NCBI GenBank assembly: GCA_021845665.1
Contig: JAJZVO010000001.1
Span: forward strand, 62,001 to 126,000
Direction: 5' to 3'
DNA: 64,000 bases
Source of the DNA: Bacteroidota bacterium
Lineage (GTDB): Bacteria; Bacteroidota; Ignavibacteria; Kryptoniales; JAKASW01
The notes beneath the pieces are model-generated. The model was not told the origin of the DNA. It was given only the letters and a program-made list of their open reading frames with translations, and did no database searches. Of this stretch, positions 45,176 to 54,445 are shown one piece after another. The position numbers were made by a program, and so were the translations under genes. Within the stretch, counting starts at the first letter, position 1. The number at the start of each line of letters is the position of its first letter.

Positions 45176-45326
45176 CAGTTACTCCCGGTTTTAAACGCAT
45201 AGAGCATAGGGCAGAGCGCAAAGCGCGCCGTGCTCCCTGCCCTTTGCCCTCGGCCCGTGTGTCGTCCGTTGACTTCCCATATATTCGCAGCTAAATTGTT
45301 GACGGTTGAGAAAAGGGAAGTGAAAA
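45176..45326. repeat. GCATAGAGCATAGGGC repeat between P4 and protease copy 2
   Basis: CGCATAGAGCATAGGGCAGA and AGCGCGCCGTGCTCCCTGCC (45197-45240) are followed by CCCTCGGCCC and GTTGACTTCCC, which also precede protease copy 1 near 33790. The left half can fold on itself. Confidence 0.5.
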
Positions 45327-45710
45327 GTGGGCATGTTTAAAGTCAAAGCGAAAGTCGCGAATCCGGCCGACCCGAAGCGGTTCTTCGATGAAGATTTCTG
45401 GGTGGACACGGGATCCTTGTACACATTCATTCCGGAAGACCGTTTACAGGGAATAGGGATAGAACCTTCCCGCACCCGCGAGTTTACACTGGCGGACGGA
45501 AGACACGACAGGCGGCTCTTAGGCGAAGCGCTGATAACCCTGCATGAGTTGAATGAAACAGTTACTAACCCGGTCGTATTCGGCCCAAAGGATTCCTTGT
45601 ACTTGATCGGCGCCGTGACGCTTGAAACTTTTGCCGTTGAGGTGGATCCGGCAACCAGGGAGCTTAAGCCGATCACAGCAATCATCGGCGCACACTTCGA
45701 TAGTCGATGA
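45327..45710 (+). CDS. Retropepsin-like aspartic protease family protein, copy 2
   Basis: 127 residues if it starts at the GTG at 45327 (ATG at 45333 is the alternative); AAAAGGGA lies about nine bases before the GTG. Active-site segment FWVDTGSLYTFIPEDRL, then TREFTLADGRHDRRLLGEA and LIGAVTLETFAVEVDPATREL. It is homologous from end to end with copy 1 at 33858, and lacks only a few residues at each end. Lies between P5 and P4 on the opposite strand. Dimer and cofactor-free acid protease activity are expected from the fold; target unknown. Confidence 0.75.
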   Translation: MGMFKVKAKVANPADPKRFFDEDFWVDTGSLYTFIPEDRLQGIGIEPSRTREFTLADGRHDRRLLGEALITLHELNETVTNPVVFGPKDSLYLIGAVTLETFAVEVDPATRELKPITAIIGAHFDSR

Positions 45711-45788
45711 TCATGTTTCGGGCAAAATGCAGAGCCAGCCGCGTTCAGCGCTATGCACCGTGCACCTTGCTCTATGCGCTTTGCTCGA

Positions 45789-48200
45789 TCATTCATATCT
45801 CAAAGACCTGACCGGATTTGCCGTCGCGGCTTTGACCGCGTGTGTGCCGACAGTCAGCAGGGCCACGACCAATGCAAGGGCACCGGAGAACACAAACACC
45901 CACACGCCGATGCTTGCTTTGTATGCAAAATTCTGGACCCAATTGTGCATGATGTAGTAGGCTACCGGCCATGCTATTAGGTTCCCTACGAGGACCCATT
46001 TTGTGAACTCTTTGGAAAGCATGAATACTACTTCCGGAACTGAAGCTCCGAGAACTTTCCTGATTCCGACTTCCTTGGTCCTTCTTTCCGCAGCGTATAA
46101 AACAAGACCATAGAGACCCGAACACGCGACCGCTATGGCGATGAAGGAAAACCATGTGAAGAGTACGCTCATTTTCTCTTCCGACTTGTAAAACGCATCA
46201 AGGCTCTTATCCAGGAAGCTGTATTCTATCTGACTGTTCGGGAACATTTCTTTCCATGTCTTCCGTATGAATCCGAGGGTAGCCCCAATATTGTTTTGAG
46301 AAATTCTCACGGCAATCTTATGCACACCATTGCCTCTAAATATTATGAATACCATCGGCTGTACACTGTAACGAAGGGACTGGTAATTGAAGTCACGAAC
46401 AACTCCTATTACCGTTCCGTTCAATAAATCCGGGATATTGCTGAAAGGCTTTCCGATTGCTTCCTTCGGTGACCATCCGATCTTCCTTACCGCCGCACGA
46501 TTGAGAATGTAAGTGTTTTCCTTCCGGTCGTTCCAGGAAAAGTTCCGCCCCGCGATTAGTTTCATCCCCAGAACGGGGATATAATCGGGGCCGATCAAAC
46601 CGAAGTCAGATTGCATGGATTCGACTTTTGATCTGCCTTTGAAGAAAAACGGGCCGACACTGAATGCGCCTCCGGGGAGTGCATCTGCGGCGGCCACACC
46701 AAGGATCCGAGGGTTTTCCAGGAGGTTCTGTTCGAACGGCTGATAGTCCCCATTTGTCGCTTGATCGTAATTGAGGACAACGACGTTGTCCTTGTTGAAG
46801 CCGATGTTATGATATCTAAGAAGATCATATTCTCTGATAATTACGATTGTACAGAAGATCAGCGCAATCGCGGCGGAGAACTGGAAGAGGATAAGTATCT
46901 GTCTGCCGAAGCTCTTTCCAGTCCCTCCTCTCCTGCCCAGCTTCAAGGCGTGCACCGGATGAAGCGACGAGAGGTAGAAGGCCGGAAGGATACCGGAGAA
47001 CAGGCTCGTTAAGACCCAGATGCCGATGATAGCGTACAGAATCGGAGGATTATGCAAGTAGCCAATTTGAAGAGAAGTGCCAAGAAGGCGATTCACACCG
47101 AGTACGAACGGCTCACTTAGACCGACGGCCGCGAGCAAGGAGATGAAACTCGTCAGTGCAGATTCCATCATGAACTGTCCGGCAAGCTACCTTCGCTCGC
47201 CGCCTACAACTTTTCTTATCCCAATTTCCTTCGCACGTATGAGGGACCTCGCAGTAGATAGGTTCACAAAATTCGCACAGGCTATGAGCAAAATGATAAC
47301 AGCGATGACAGTGAAAGCCGCGACTGTGGCTTTGCTCCCCTTCACCGGGATGTCGTAGCCGAGGCTGTTGTCCCAGTACAAATCCCCAAGACGTTCAAAG
47401 TACACTGTGGGTCTGCCGACCAGCGAAAGTAAATCCTTGCCCCAATATCCATCAAGGGTTTTCTGCCCATGCGAGTCGAGATTGTTGATATTTGAACCTT
47501 CGTTAAGGAGAATATATGTGTAATAGTTAAACTGAGTGCCGGTCTTAAGTATGTTCGAGTATCCGGTCAAATCGGGCAAAGAAGTGAGCGAACCCAGGTA
47601 GTCAAATTGGATTGTCGAGTTGGGCGGCGGGTTTTGCACCACCCCGGTTACTGTAAAATGAAACATGCCATTATAAAGGATGGTCTTCCCTATCGGATCT
47701 TCATCGCCAAAGAATTTCTTCGCGGCATCTTCCGTCAAGATAACGGATAGAGGATGTGCCAGCGCTGTCGCGGGATTCCCTTGAATCATTTTGAACGAGA
47801 ACACTCTGAAGAAGGCTGAGTCGACGAGAACGAACTGCTTTGCACGTATAACTTTGTCCCCGTATTTGAGAACAGGCTTCCCATACGGGCCGACGACATC
47901 GAAAGCATAAAGACGAACTACACTTTCGATTTGTGGAAATTGGCTCATGAGAAAAGGCCCGAGTGTCGCCGGAGAGAGAGCGACTTTAGTCATCGTACCA
48001 TTCAAAGGCAGCTCGGTATTAACACGGTAAATTCTATCAGCTTTCTTGTCGAAACTGTCATAACTGTATTCGTGCTGCACATACACGAATATGGTTATGC
48101 ACGCTGCCATGCCAATGGCAAGTCCCGCGATGTTGATGAACGAATAGAGCTTGTTCCGAAGGATGTTTCGGAAGGCGAGTTTCAGGTAGTTCTTTAGCAT
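45789..48200 (-). pseudogene. FtsX-like ABC permease P5, split by one in-frame TAG
   Basis: The ATG at 48200 (MLKNYLKLAFRNILRNKLYS) opens a frame that would be 803 residues and end NPVRSLRYE. Codon 338 (47187-47189) is TAG, in the phrase KEIGIRKVVGGERR-stop-LAGQF. P2 (ATRLQIARQF) and P7 (AERAQLISQF) have Gln there, so one C-to-T change of CAG explains it. No other damage: both halves keep their TM segments and the downstream half has the C-terminal motif RRTKEVGIRKVLGAS. An ATG six codons after the stop (MMESALTS) could restart translation. Recent pseudogene, suppressed stop or base error. Confidence 0.85.
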
Positions 48201-48203
48201 CAC

Positions 48204-48355
48204 TTACTCCCATATTCTGTGTGCATAGAGCATAGGGCAGAGCGCAAAGCACAACTTGCACACCCAGTGCAATATGCGCCATGCTCCATGCCCCAAGCCC
48301 TTTGCCCGTTTACTCATACCGCAGGGTTTCGATCCCGCAAGGCGGGATGTCGGCA
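48204..48355. repeat. Junction P6/P5: hairpin, stop-region copy, GCGCATAG repeat
   Basis: After the P6 stop at 48356 (minus strand): hairpin ATCCCGCCTTGCGGGAT (48331-48347), a copy ETLRYE plus stop (48312-48330), then CATAGAGCATAGGGCAGAGC and CATGCTCCATGCCCC, which can pair with each other, up to the P5 start. Confidence 0.6.
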
Positions 48356-50767
48356 TTACTCGTATCGTAATGCCTCCACCGGATTTGCTGTCGCCGCCCT
48401 GACTGCCTGAGCAGTCACTGTTGCCAATGCAATCATCAATGCCAATCCGCCCGAAAAGATAAAACTCCAAAGGCCCATGTCAATTCTGTATGCGAAGCTT
48501 TGAAGCCACCTCTCCATGGCATAGTACGCCAACGGCCAGGCAATGACATTTGCAATTATCACAAGCCTTATGAAGTCGCCAGCGATAAGGCTGACCACCT
48601 GCGGGATGGATGCACCAAGAACCTTTCGAATTCCCATCTCTTTCGTGCGCTGTTGGGTTGCATAAGCGGCGAGACCGAAGAGGCCAAGACAAGCGATCAA
48701 GATGGCAAGCACGGAAAATGTCAGAAAGATTTCACTTAGTCTCTGCTCCGATCGATAGAGCTGATCAAAGCTCTGATCAAGAAAATGAAAATCAAACGGG
48801 AAGTCGGGTGAGAATTGCTTCCAGGTTCCGTCAATGTAGCTGAGAGTAGCCGGAATATCCTTCGAAGACATTTTAATCACGATACCCTGGGCTGAGACAA
48901 GGGAAGAATCCATCACCATCACGACAGGTTCTATCCCTCTCCGCAGTGATCTGAAGTTGAAATCTTTCACGACTCCAATGACACGTCCCTTATGGTACCA
49001 CGCAATCAACGGTTGATTTATAGCAGAATCAGGCCTCCACCCGATCATTCGGGCGGCGGTTTCATTCAGGATGTAACCGTCACTCCAATCAGATGGCCTC
49101 TCCCATGAGAAATCACGTCCCGCCACGAGCTTGAGCCCGAGCGCTTTGACAAAATCCGGATCTACGATTAACGAGTAGGAATCCAAGGGATGCCATCCCG
49201 ATCTTCCTCTCCAATAAAACGTTTCTTCGTCGCTGGCATTTCCCGGAACCCAATTCGCCCTCGAAACGTACCGGACATCAGGTCGCTGGAGTAATTGGGC
49301 TTTGAAAGGATCATAGTCTCCTGTTATCTCTGAATTCGGCGGAACGAAGAGGACTTGTCTATCGTTAAAACCGAGTTTGTGCGAGACCAGAAAGTTGTAT
49401 TGCCTCCACACAACGACAGTCACAACCAGTAAAAAAACCGAAACGGCAAATTGGAAGACAATCAGTGACTTCCTCAATCTGTGTCCTCCCGTACGGCCTC
49501 CAAAAACTCCTTTGATTATGGAAGATGGTTCAAAGGAGGAAAGATACATCGACGGATACACACAGGCCAGAAAAACAACCAACGCCCAGACAGAAACAAA
49601 TGCGACGATTACTGCCGGGTTGGCGAGAAGCTCTGCGGATAGATGTGCTTTTGCCATGGAGTCAAATTCTGGCAGAAATAGTTCGAGAATCCCAAATGCG
49701 AGAACGGCCGATCCGAGCGTCAGCAGCGCAAACTCCACCATCAATTGACGGACTAGCCCCGACCGATTTGCGCCAAGCACCTTTCTCAAACCGATTTCTC
49801 TCGCCCTCGTCGCCGAACGTGCAGTTGAAATATTGATGAAGTTCACGCACGCGATAAGGAGAATGAGCAACGCTATAGCCGAAAGCATGTAATCGTAACG
49901 GAGGTCCCCTTTGTTTGGAAAATCATCTTGCAGACTTGTATTGAAGTGAATATTCCCTAACGGTTGAAGCACGATTTGGGATTCCCCCTCCTCGCGGAGC
50001 CCCACGTACTTGCCCACAAAAGCTGGCATCTGTTTTTCCAAGGACTTAATCGCGAGCCCTTTGGGGAGAAGGAGAAAAGTGAAGAAGTTTTCCGAGTTGA
50101 AATTATCTAAAATATCCTTGAACATACTGAGGTGGTACTGGGTGGTGTAAAGATCTTTGATATTGACAGATGACGCCAGATAGTTGAATTGAATCGAAGA
50201 GTTACGGGGAGGATCTTCAGCTACGCCGGTAACCGTGAAATCAAATAAGTTACTTACCCTGATGATCTTTCCGATTGGATCCGTGTCGCCAAAGATTTTC
50301 CAAGCCTCGCTTTGGGAAAGCACAAGCGAGAAAGGCCGGGCTAAGACCGTGCGCGGGTTTCCCTGGATGAGCGGAAATGTGAAGACGTCGAAAAATGTTG
50401 AATCGGCAAAGACGAAATCTTTCCCCGTGAAGAGCTTATCGCCGTATCTGATCACGGGTGTATAGAATGCAGGAGGCGTTATTCGCACAGCCCGAATGGA
50501 CGGGAACTCGTTCACGAAGGCCGGCGCGTAACCTGATGGCGTCAGGGGCCAGTTAGAATTGCCGCTACTATGTTTTGGTTCTACTACTACCCTGTAGATT
50601 CGATTATAATTGGTATTGAATCTGTCAAAGCTGAGGTCGTTCTCCACGTAAAGAAATATCAGCAAACACGCGGCCATTCCTACGGCCAACCCACCGACAT
50701 TGATCAACGAATAAGTCCTGGTTCGGAAGATGTTTCTAAGTGCGATTTTAAAATAATTCTTGAGCAT
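48356..50767 (-). CDS. FtsX-like ABC permease P6 (803 aa)
   Basis: ATG at 50767 (MLKNYFKIALRNIFRTRTYS), GGAG seven bases upstream. Middle motif TRAREIGLRKVLGANRSGLV, C-terminal QRTKEMGIRKVLGAS (Met for the usual Ile/Val). Ends NPVEALRYE. First core domain shows NSEIGYAPAFVNEF-type sequence (SGYAPAFVNEFPSIRAVRIT). Upstream of it the strand switches to the small plus-strand genes around hicBA. Confidence 0.93.
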   Translation of the reverse strand: MLKNYFKIALRNIFRTRTYSLINVGGLAVGMAACLLIFLYVENDLSFDRFNTNYNRIYRVVVEPKHSSGNSNWPLTPSGYAPAFVNEFPSIRAVRITPPAFYTPVIRYGDKLFTGKDFVFADSTFFDVFTFPLIQGNPRTVLARPFSLVLSQSEAWKIFGDTDPIGKIIRVSNLFDFTVTGVAEDPPRNSSIQFNYLASSVNIKDLYTTQYHLSMFKDILDNFNSENFFTFLLLPKGLAIKSLEKQMPAFVGKYVGLREEGESQIVLQPLGNIHFNTSLQDDFPNKGDLRYDYMLSAIALLILLIACVNFINISTARSATRAREIGLRKVLGANRSGLVRQLMVEFALLTLGSAVLAFGILELFLPEFDSMAKAHLSAELLANPAVIVAFVSVWALVVFLACVYPSMYLSSFEPSSIIKGVFGGRTGGHRLRKSLIVFQFAVSVFLLVVTVVVWRQYNFLVSHKLGFNDRQVLFVPPNSEITGDYDPFKAQLLQRPDVRYVSRANWVPGNASDEETFYWRGRSGWHPLDSYSLIVDPDFVKALGLKLVAGRDFSWERPSDWSDGYILNETAARMIGWRPDSAINQPLIAWYHKGRVIGVVKDFNFRSLRRGIEPVVMVMDSSLVSAQGIVIKMSSKDIPATLSYIDGTWKQFSPDFPFDFHFLDQSFDQLYRSEQRLSEIFLTFSVLAILIACLGLFGLAAYATQQRTKEMGIRKVLGASIPQVVSLIAGDFIRLVIIANVIAWPLAYYAMERWLQSFAYRIDMGLWSFIFSGGLALMIALATVTAQAVRAATANPVEALRYE

Positions 50768-50935
50768 CTCTCACTCCATGTTTTGTGGGTCCAGCGCAAA
50801 TGGCAAAGCGCGTCTTTTCTCTCTTCGCGCCTGGCGCTGTGCCCTCTTGTCTTGTCCGCTGTACGTTTTCAGTATTGTTGGAAGTCAAGGCTAACCACTT
50901 TATTCTGTCGGTGAAAGTTTTCCGGACAAAGAGAA
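50768..50935. other. Divergent region between P6 and the small plus-strand genes
   Basis: Contains degenerate GCGCAAATGGCAAAGCGCG words and a CCTCTTGTCTTGTCCGCTGTACG block similar in position to the sequence before the protease genes. Promoter for the small genes must lie here. Confidence 0.35.
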
Positions 50936-51151
50936 ATGATACCAACCAAAAAATGGCGATTCCGGGCGAATAAGGACGAAGTCCGAATTCCGAGAAAAGA
51001 CTGGGAATCACTGAAGAAAAATCCGGCGTTTGGGGAGCTGATTGAACTGATAGAAGACAAATACGACCTCGAAGAGGCAAAGGCGGCAAAAGGAAAAGAT
51101 ATTTCGCGGGCGGATTATCTGAAGAAACGTGCCATACGAAATAATCATTAA
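50936..51151 (+). CDS. Small antitoxin-like protein (71 aa)
   Basis: MIPTKKWRFRANKDEVRIPR then a helical, charged part (ELIELIEDKYDLEEAKAAKG) and DISRADYLKKRAI. Size, helicity and place 87 bases before hicB suggest an antitoxin or regulator of a toxin-antitoxin pair, without a clear family match. A relic of the same gene is at 39618, so it has been copied within the permease array. Confidence 0.6.
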   Translation: MIPTKKWRFRANKDEVRIPRKDWESLKKNPAFGELIELIEDKYDLEEAKAAKGKDISRADYLKKRAIRNNH

Positions 51152-51238
51152 GCCTTCCGCTTTCCTTTCTTCTACTATCGCAGTCTTGATTTCGCCCGCT
51201 CGGGGACTTAAGTTTTTGTGAAAGAGCCAGAGGCAGCA

Positions 51239-51469
51239 ATGACAAAGCACTATACGGCAAAGTATACGAAGATCGAATCGGGTTATATGGGGCAGCTTGT
51301 CGAGTGGCCTGAGGTAATAACCGAAGGGAAGAATCTTGAAGATTGTCGCAAATCTTTGAAAGATGCCCTCCATGAAATGCTCCTGGCATACGAACAAACC
51401 GGGCAGGAATTGCCTGCAAGCGCAGATCTGTTTGAACCGGTAGCGGTTGAGACAGACAGTGTCCGTTAA
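51239..51469 (+). CDS. hicB: HicB-family antitoxin
   Basis: 76 residues from the ATG at 51239; a start seven codons earlier is open but the relic at 42447 keeps this one. The partial RNase H-like HicB fold shows as YTAKYTKIESGYMGQLVEWP, ITEGKNLEDCRKSLKDALHE and MLLAYEQTGQELP. It has no C-terminal DNA-binding tail, so it is the short HicB form. It would bind and block HicA. The antitoxin comes first here, the reverse of E. coli hicAB. Its end overlaps hicA by 11 bases. Confidence 0.88.
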   Translation: MTKHYTAKYTKIESGYMGQLVEWPEVITEGKNLEDCRKSLKDALHEMLLAYEQTGQELPASADLFEPVAVETDSVR

Positions 51470-51647
51470 GAGGCGCGACCTCGTTAAGTATCTCATAGAG
51501 AACGGTTTCTATCTTCTCCGGGAGGGGGCTAATCATTCGATATACACGAACAATCAAAAGACAATACCTGTGAAGCGGCACAAAGTTTTCGACCGCATCA
51601 CCGCCAACGAGTTGTGCAAACAAGCAGGTCTCAAACCGAAGTTCTGA
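51459..51647 (+). CDS. hicA: HicA-family mRNA interferase toxin
   Basis: 62 residues from the GTG at 51459 (MSVKRRDLVKYLIENGFYLL), 11 bases inside hicB, so translation is coupled; a TTG four codons earlier is an alternative. The dsRBD-like HicA fold is clear: REGANHSIYTN has the catalytic His, then TIPVKRHKVFDRITANELC and KQAGL. It cleaves mRNA when free. Both genes look intact. Confidence 0.9.
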   Translation: MSVKRRDLVKYLIENGFYLLREGANHSIYTNNQKTIPVKRHKVFDRITANELCKQAGLKPKF

Positions 51648-51928
51648 AGGTAAAGCACACGGCGTGAAGTGGATGACGATCTGCTCCACAAGCTTTGCTG
51701 CTTGCACAATGCGCGCCGAGGATGTTTCATTCATACCTCAAGTTCTCCATGCTGTTTCACGGCATTTCGCTGCACTCACTCGTACCTCAGAGACTCGATC
51801 CCGCCAAGTCGGATTTCGAGTCTACTCATAGCGTAAAGTCTCCATCCCGCATGGCGCATAGGGCAGAGCGCATAGCGAGCGGGCTACGTTTCATTCGCTT
51901 TGCTCCATGCGCTATGCGCCGTGCAAGG
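51648..51928. repeat. Junction P7/hicA with up to three stop-region copies and a large hairpin
   Basis: Minus-strand permease-end copies lie near 51730 (LRYE-like), 51780-51800 (ESLRYE) and 51820-51835 (TLRYE), with ATCCCGCC-type hairpin words. Then 51845-51928 forms a long imperfect hairpin: GGCGCATAGGGCAGAGCGCA against TGCTCCATGCGCTATGCGCC. Confidence 0.6.
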
Positions 51929-54346
51929 TTATTCATAGCGTAGAGATTGGATCGGATTTGCCGTCGCGGCCTTGATCGCATGCGCCGCCACAGTCATAAG
52001 CGCCACCGCCAAAGCGATTCCACCAGATAGAATGAATATCCAAATTCCAATCCCAGTTCTGTACGCAAAACCTTGTAACCATCTCGTCATAACATAGTAT
52101 GCCAATGGCCAGGCAATCACATTTGCTACCAGGACGAGTTTCACGAATTCTCCCGACAGCAGTTTGATTATGACGGGTACCGATGCGCCCAAGACCTTTC
52201 TAATTCCAATCTCTTTCGTCCGCTCTTGCACACCGAATGACGCAAGCCCGAACAAGCCAAGACAGGCGATAGCAATTGCCAAGCCTGCGAACCCGTTTAC
52301 CGCGCCGCCGAACCTGCCGTCATTGACGTATAGTCTTGCGAGATCGGCATCCAGGAACGAATAGTCGAAAGGATACCCGGGATAAATCTCATCCCATCTT
52401 GTCTTCAAGAAATTCAAGGTCGCTTGATAATTCAAGGGAGCGATCCTGCAAATCAAAAATTGATACTGACTTTGCTTGCCGTCAAAAATTACCAAAGGGT
52501 CAATCTTGTTTCGCAGAGATTGATAATTAAAATCTCTGACCACCCCCACTATCTTGCAATTGCCCAGGCCATTATAAGTCACCAGTTCCTGACCGACAGG
52601 ATTATTAAGTCCCAGCTCACGTTGTGCGCTTTCATTGATGATCATTCCATACTGAGTATGCGACTTTGAAAAAGGCACACCAGCCTTCATGTGTAAACCA
52701 AGAACGTTTATGTATTCGGAATCAACCGGTACCCAGTTCATAACCAATGATTTCGAGTCTTTGCCCGTGGTTTGGAAACTACTCTTCATGAAGATTCCCC
52801 CCGGATAGCCATAAGAAGCTGTCGTCGAGACCACATTGGGATTCCTGGCTATTTCCGTGCGATAAGCATCAAATCTGCTCATCTCGTCAGCTTGCCACAG
52901 GGGCCGGCACAAACTGATGACAACTAAGTTGCTTTTGTTAAATCCAAGGTCCGAATTCTGGATGTAGCCCATTTGATTCGCTACTACTATCGCGCAAACA
53001 ATCAACGCAATCGAAATTGTAAACTGAAAAACTACTAGAAACTTGCGGACAGCGTCTCCAAGATTCACCGACTTTATTGTCCTCTTAAATAACGATAACG
53101 GCTCCATGGATGAAAGAAATACAGCAGGATAAATACCAGCCAGGAGCCCCGTCACTACGGTCGCGGCAACGAAACCTATTCCAATAACACCACCGTTTAA
53201 CTTGTGCAGGCTAAGCCCGACTCCAGTGAGAGCTTTCGCGTATGGTGCGAGAAGTTCAACCAAAACAAGGCCGAGCACGGTCGCCAAGAGGCTTGTAATC
53301 AGAGACTCCCCGAGAAATTGCGATATCAATTGAGCCCTCTCTGCCCCCAGTACTTTTCTGACACTAATTTCCTTCGAACGCTTGACATATTTAGCCGTTG
53401 AAAGATTCATGAAGTTTACACACGCCAGAAACAGGAGAAACAACGCAATCACGGAAAGGATATATAAAGTCTGGATGTCCATGTTAGAAGGGAAATCATA
53501 ATCCAGATGCGACCGCAGATGTATGTCTTTCAAAGGCTGGAGTATGACGGACACGCTCATCCCTTCAAGCTCAGGATTTCCCTTCAGGTGTTGTTCGGTA
53601 AATAACGCTAACTCTTTTCTAAGATTCCCTGCGGATTGGCTATGAGACGACAAGATAAATGTATAGTAACTGATTGTGCCCCACTTCCCGATTGTAATAT
53701 CGTGCGCCCACCAATTGGTATAGAGAGTGCTAAAGGAACTGAGAAATTGAAACTGCAGACTCGAATTTGACGGAGGGTCAGCTACAACCCCGGTGACAGT
53801 GAAATTGAGAGTCGTGTCTCCCTGCTCCAACTGTACCACCTGACCAACCGGATCTCGATCGCCAAAGTATTTCAATGCCGCGGACTTTGTAATAACAATC
53901 GAATAAGGAACCGACAAGGCTGATGATGAATTCCCTTCGAGCAGTTTGTAACTGAAGACAGAAAAAAAGCTGGAATCTACAAACATAAACCCGCGTGTGT
54001 AAAAGGACCTGTCTTGAAATTTGACCAACTGCCTGGCAATCATCCCCAAGTCAAATATCCTGGTGTAATTCTCAACACCGGGGACATCATCTTTCAACGC
54101 AGGGCCAAGCTTATCCGAAGACACCGCCGCTTTTATGGTCTTACCGGAGAAGCTGATCTCGCTTGCAGTCCGGTAGATACGACTATAGTTCTTGTTAAAT
54201 CTGTCGAAGCTGAACTCATACTGAACGTACAAAAGAATGACGAGACAGCTTGCGATGCCGATGGAAAGCCCAACGATGTTGATGAACGAATAGACCTTGT
54301 TCCGAAGGATATTTCGGAAAGCGATCTTAAGGTAATTCTCAATCAT
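51929..54346 (-). CDS. FtsX-like ABC permease P7 (805 aa)
   Basis: ATG at 54346 (MIENYLKIAFRNILRNKVYS), AAGGATCG upstream. Middle motif KRSKEISVRKVLGAERAQLI keeps the Gln lost in P5; C-terminal motif ERTKEIGIRKVLGASVPVII. Ends NPIQSLRYE. The first core domain is acidic with TRIFDLGMIARQLVKFQDRS. The last 30 or so bases of the gene and the downstream hairpin are almost identical to those of P8. Confidence 0.93.
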   Translation of the reverse strand: MIENYLKIAFRNILRNKVYSFINIVGLSIGIASCLVILLYVQYEFSFDRFNKNYSRIYRTASEISFSGKTIKAAVSSDKLGPALKDDVPGVENYTRIFDLGMIARQLVKFQDRSFYTRGFMFVDSSFFSVFSYKLLEGNSSSALSVPYSIVITKSAALKYFGDRDPVGQVVQLEQGDTTLNFTVTGVVADPPSNSSLQFQFLSSFSTLYTNWWAHDITIGKWGTISYYTFILSSHSQSAGNLRKELALFTEQHLKGNPELEGMSVSVILQPLKDIHLRSHLDYDFPSNMDIQTLYILSVIALFLLFLACVNFMNLSTAKYVKRSKEISVRKVLGAERAQLISQFLGESLITSLLATVLGLVLVELLAPYAKALTGVGLSLHKLNGGVIGIGFVAATVVTGLLAGIYPAVFLSSMEPLSLFKRTIKSVNLGDAVRKFLVVFQFTISIALIVCAIVVANQMGYIQNSDLGFNKSNLVVISLCRPLWQADEMSRFDAYRTEIARNPNVVSTTASYGYPGGIFMKSSFQTTGKDSKSLVMNWVPVDSEYINVLGLHMKAGVPFSKSHTQYGMIINESAQRELGLNNPVGQELVTYNGLGNCKIVGVVRDFNYQSLRNKIDPLVIFDGKQSQYQFLICRIAPLNYQATLNFLKTRWDEIYPGYPFDYSFLDADLARLYVNDGRFGGAVNGFAGLAIAIACLGLFGLASFGVQERTKEIGIRKVLGASVPVIIKLLSGEFVKLVLVANVIAWPLAYYVMTRWLQGFAYRTGIGIWIFILSGGIALAVALMTVAAHAIKAATANPIQSLRYE

Positions 54347-54445
54347 GGTACGATCCTTCTTAAGGGCATGGCGCATAATGCAGAGCGCATAGCGAGCGGG
54401 CCACGTGTCATTCGCTTTGCTCCATGCGCTATGCGCCGTGCAAGG
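54347..54445. repeat. Junction P8/P7: long GCGCATAG hairpin, near-identical to the one after P7
   Basis: 54362-54445 matches 51838-51928 with only about five differences over roughly 120 bases when the permease ends are included. It forms the same large imperfect hairpin (GGCGCATAATGCAGAGCGCA / CATGCGCTATGCGCC). Confidence 0.65.
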
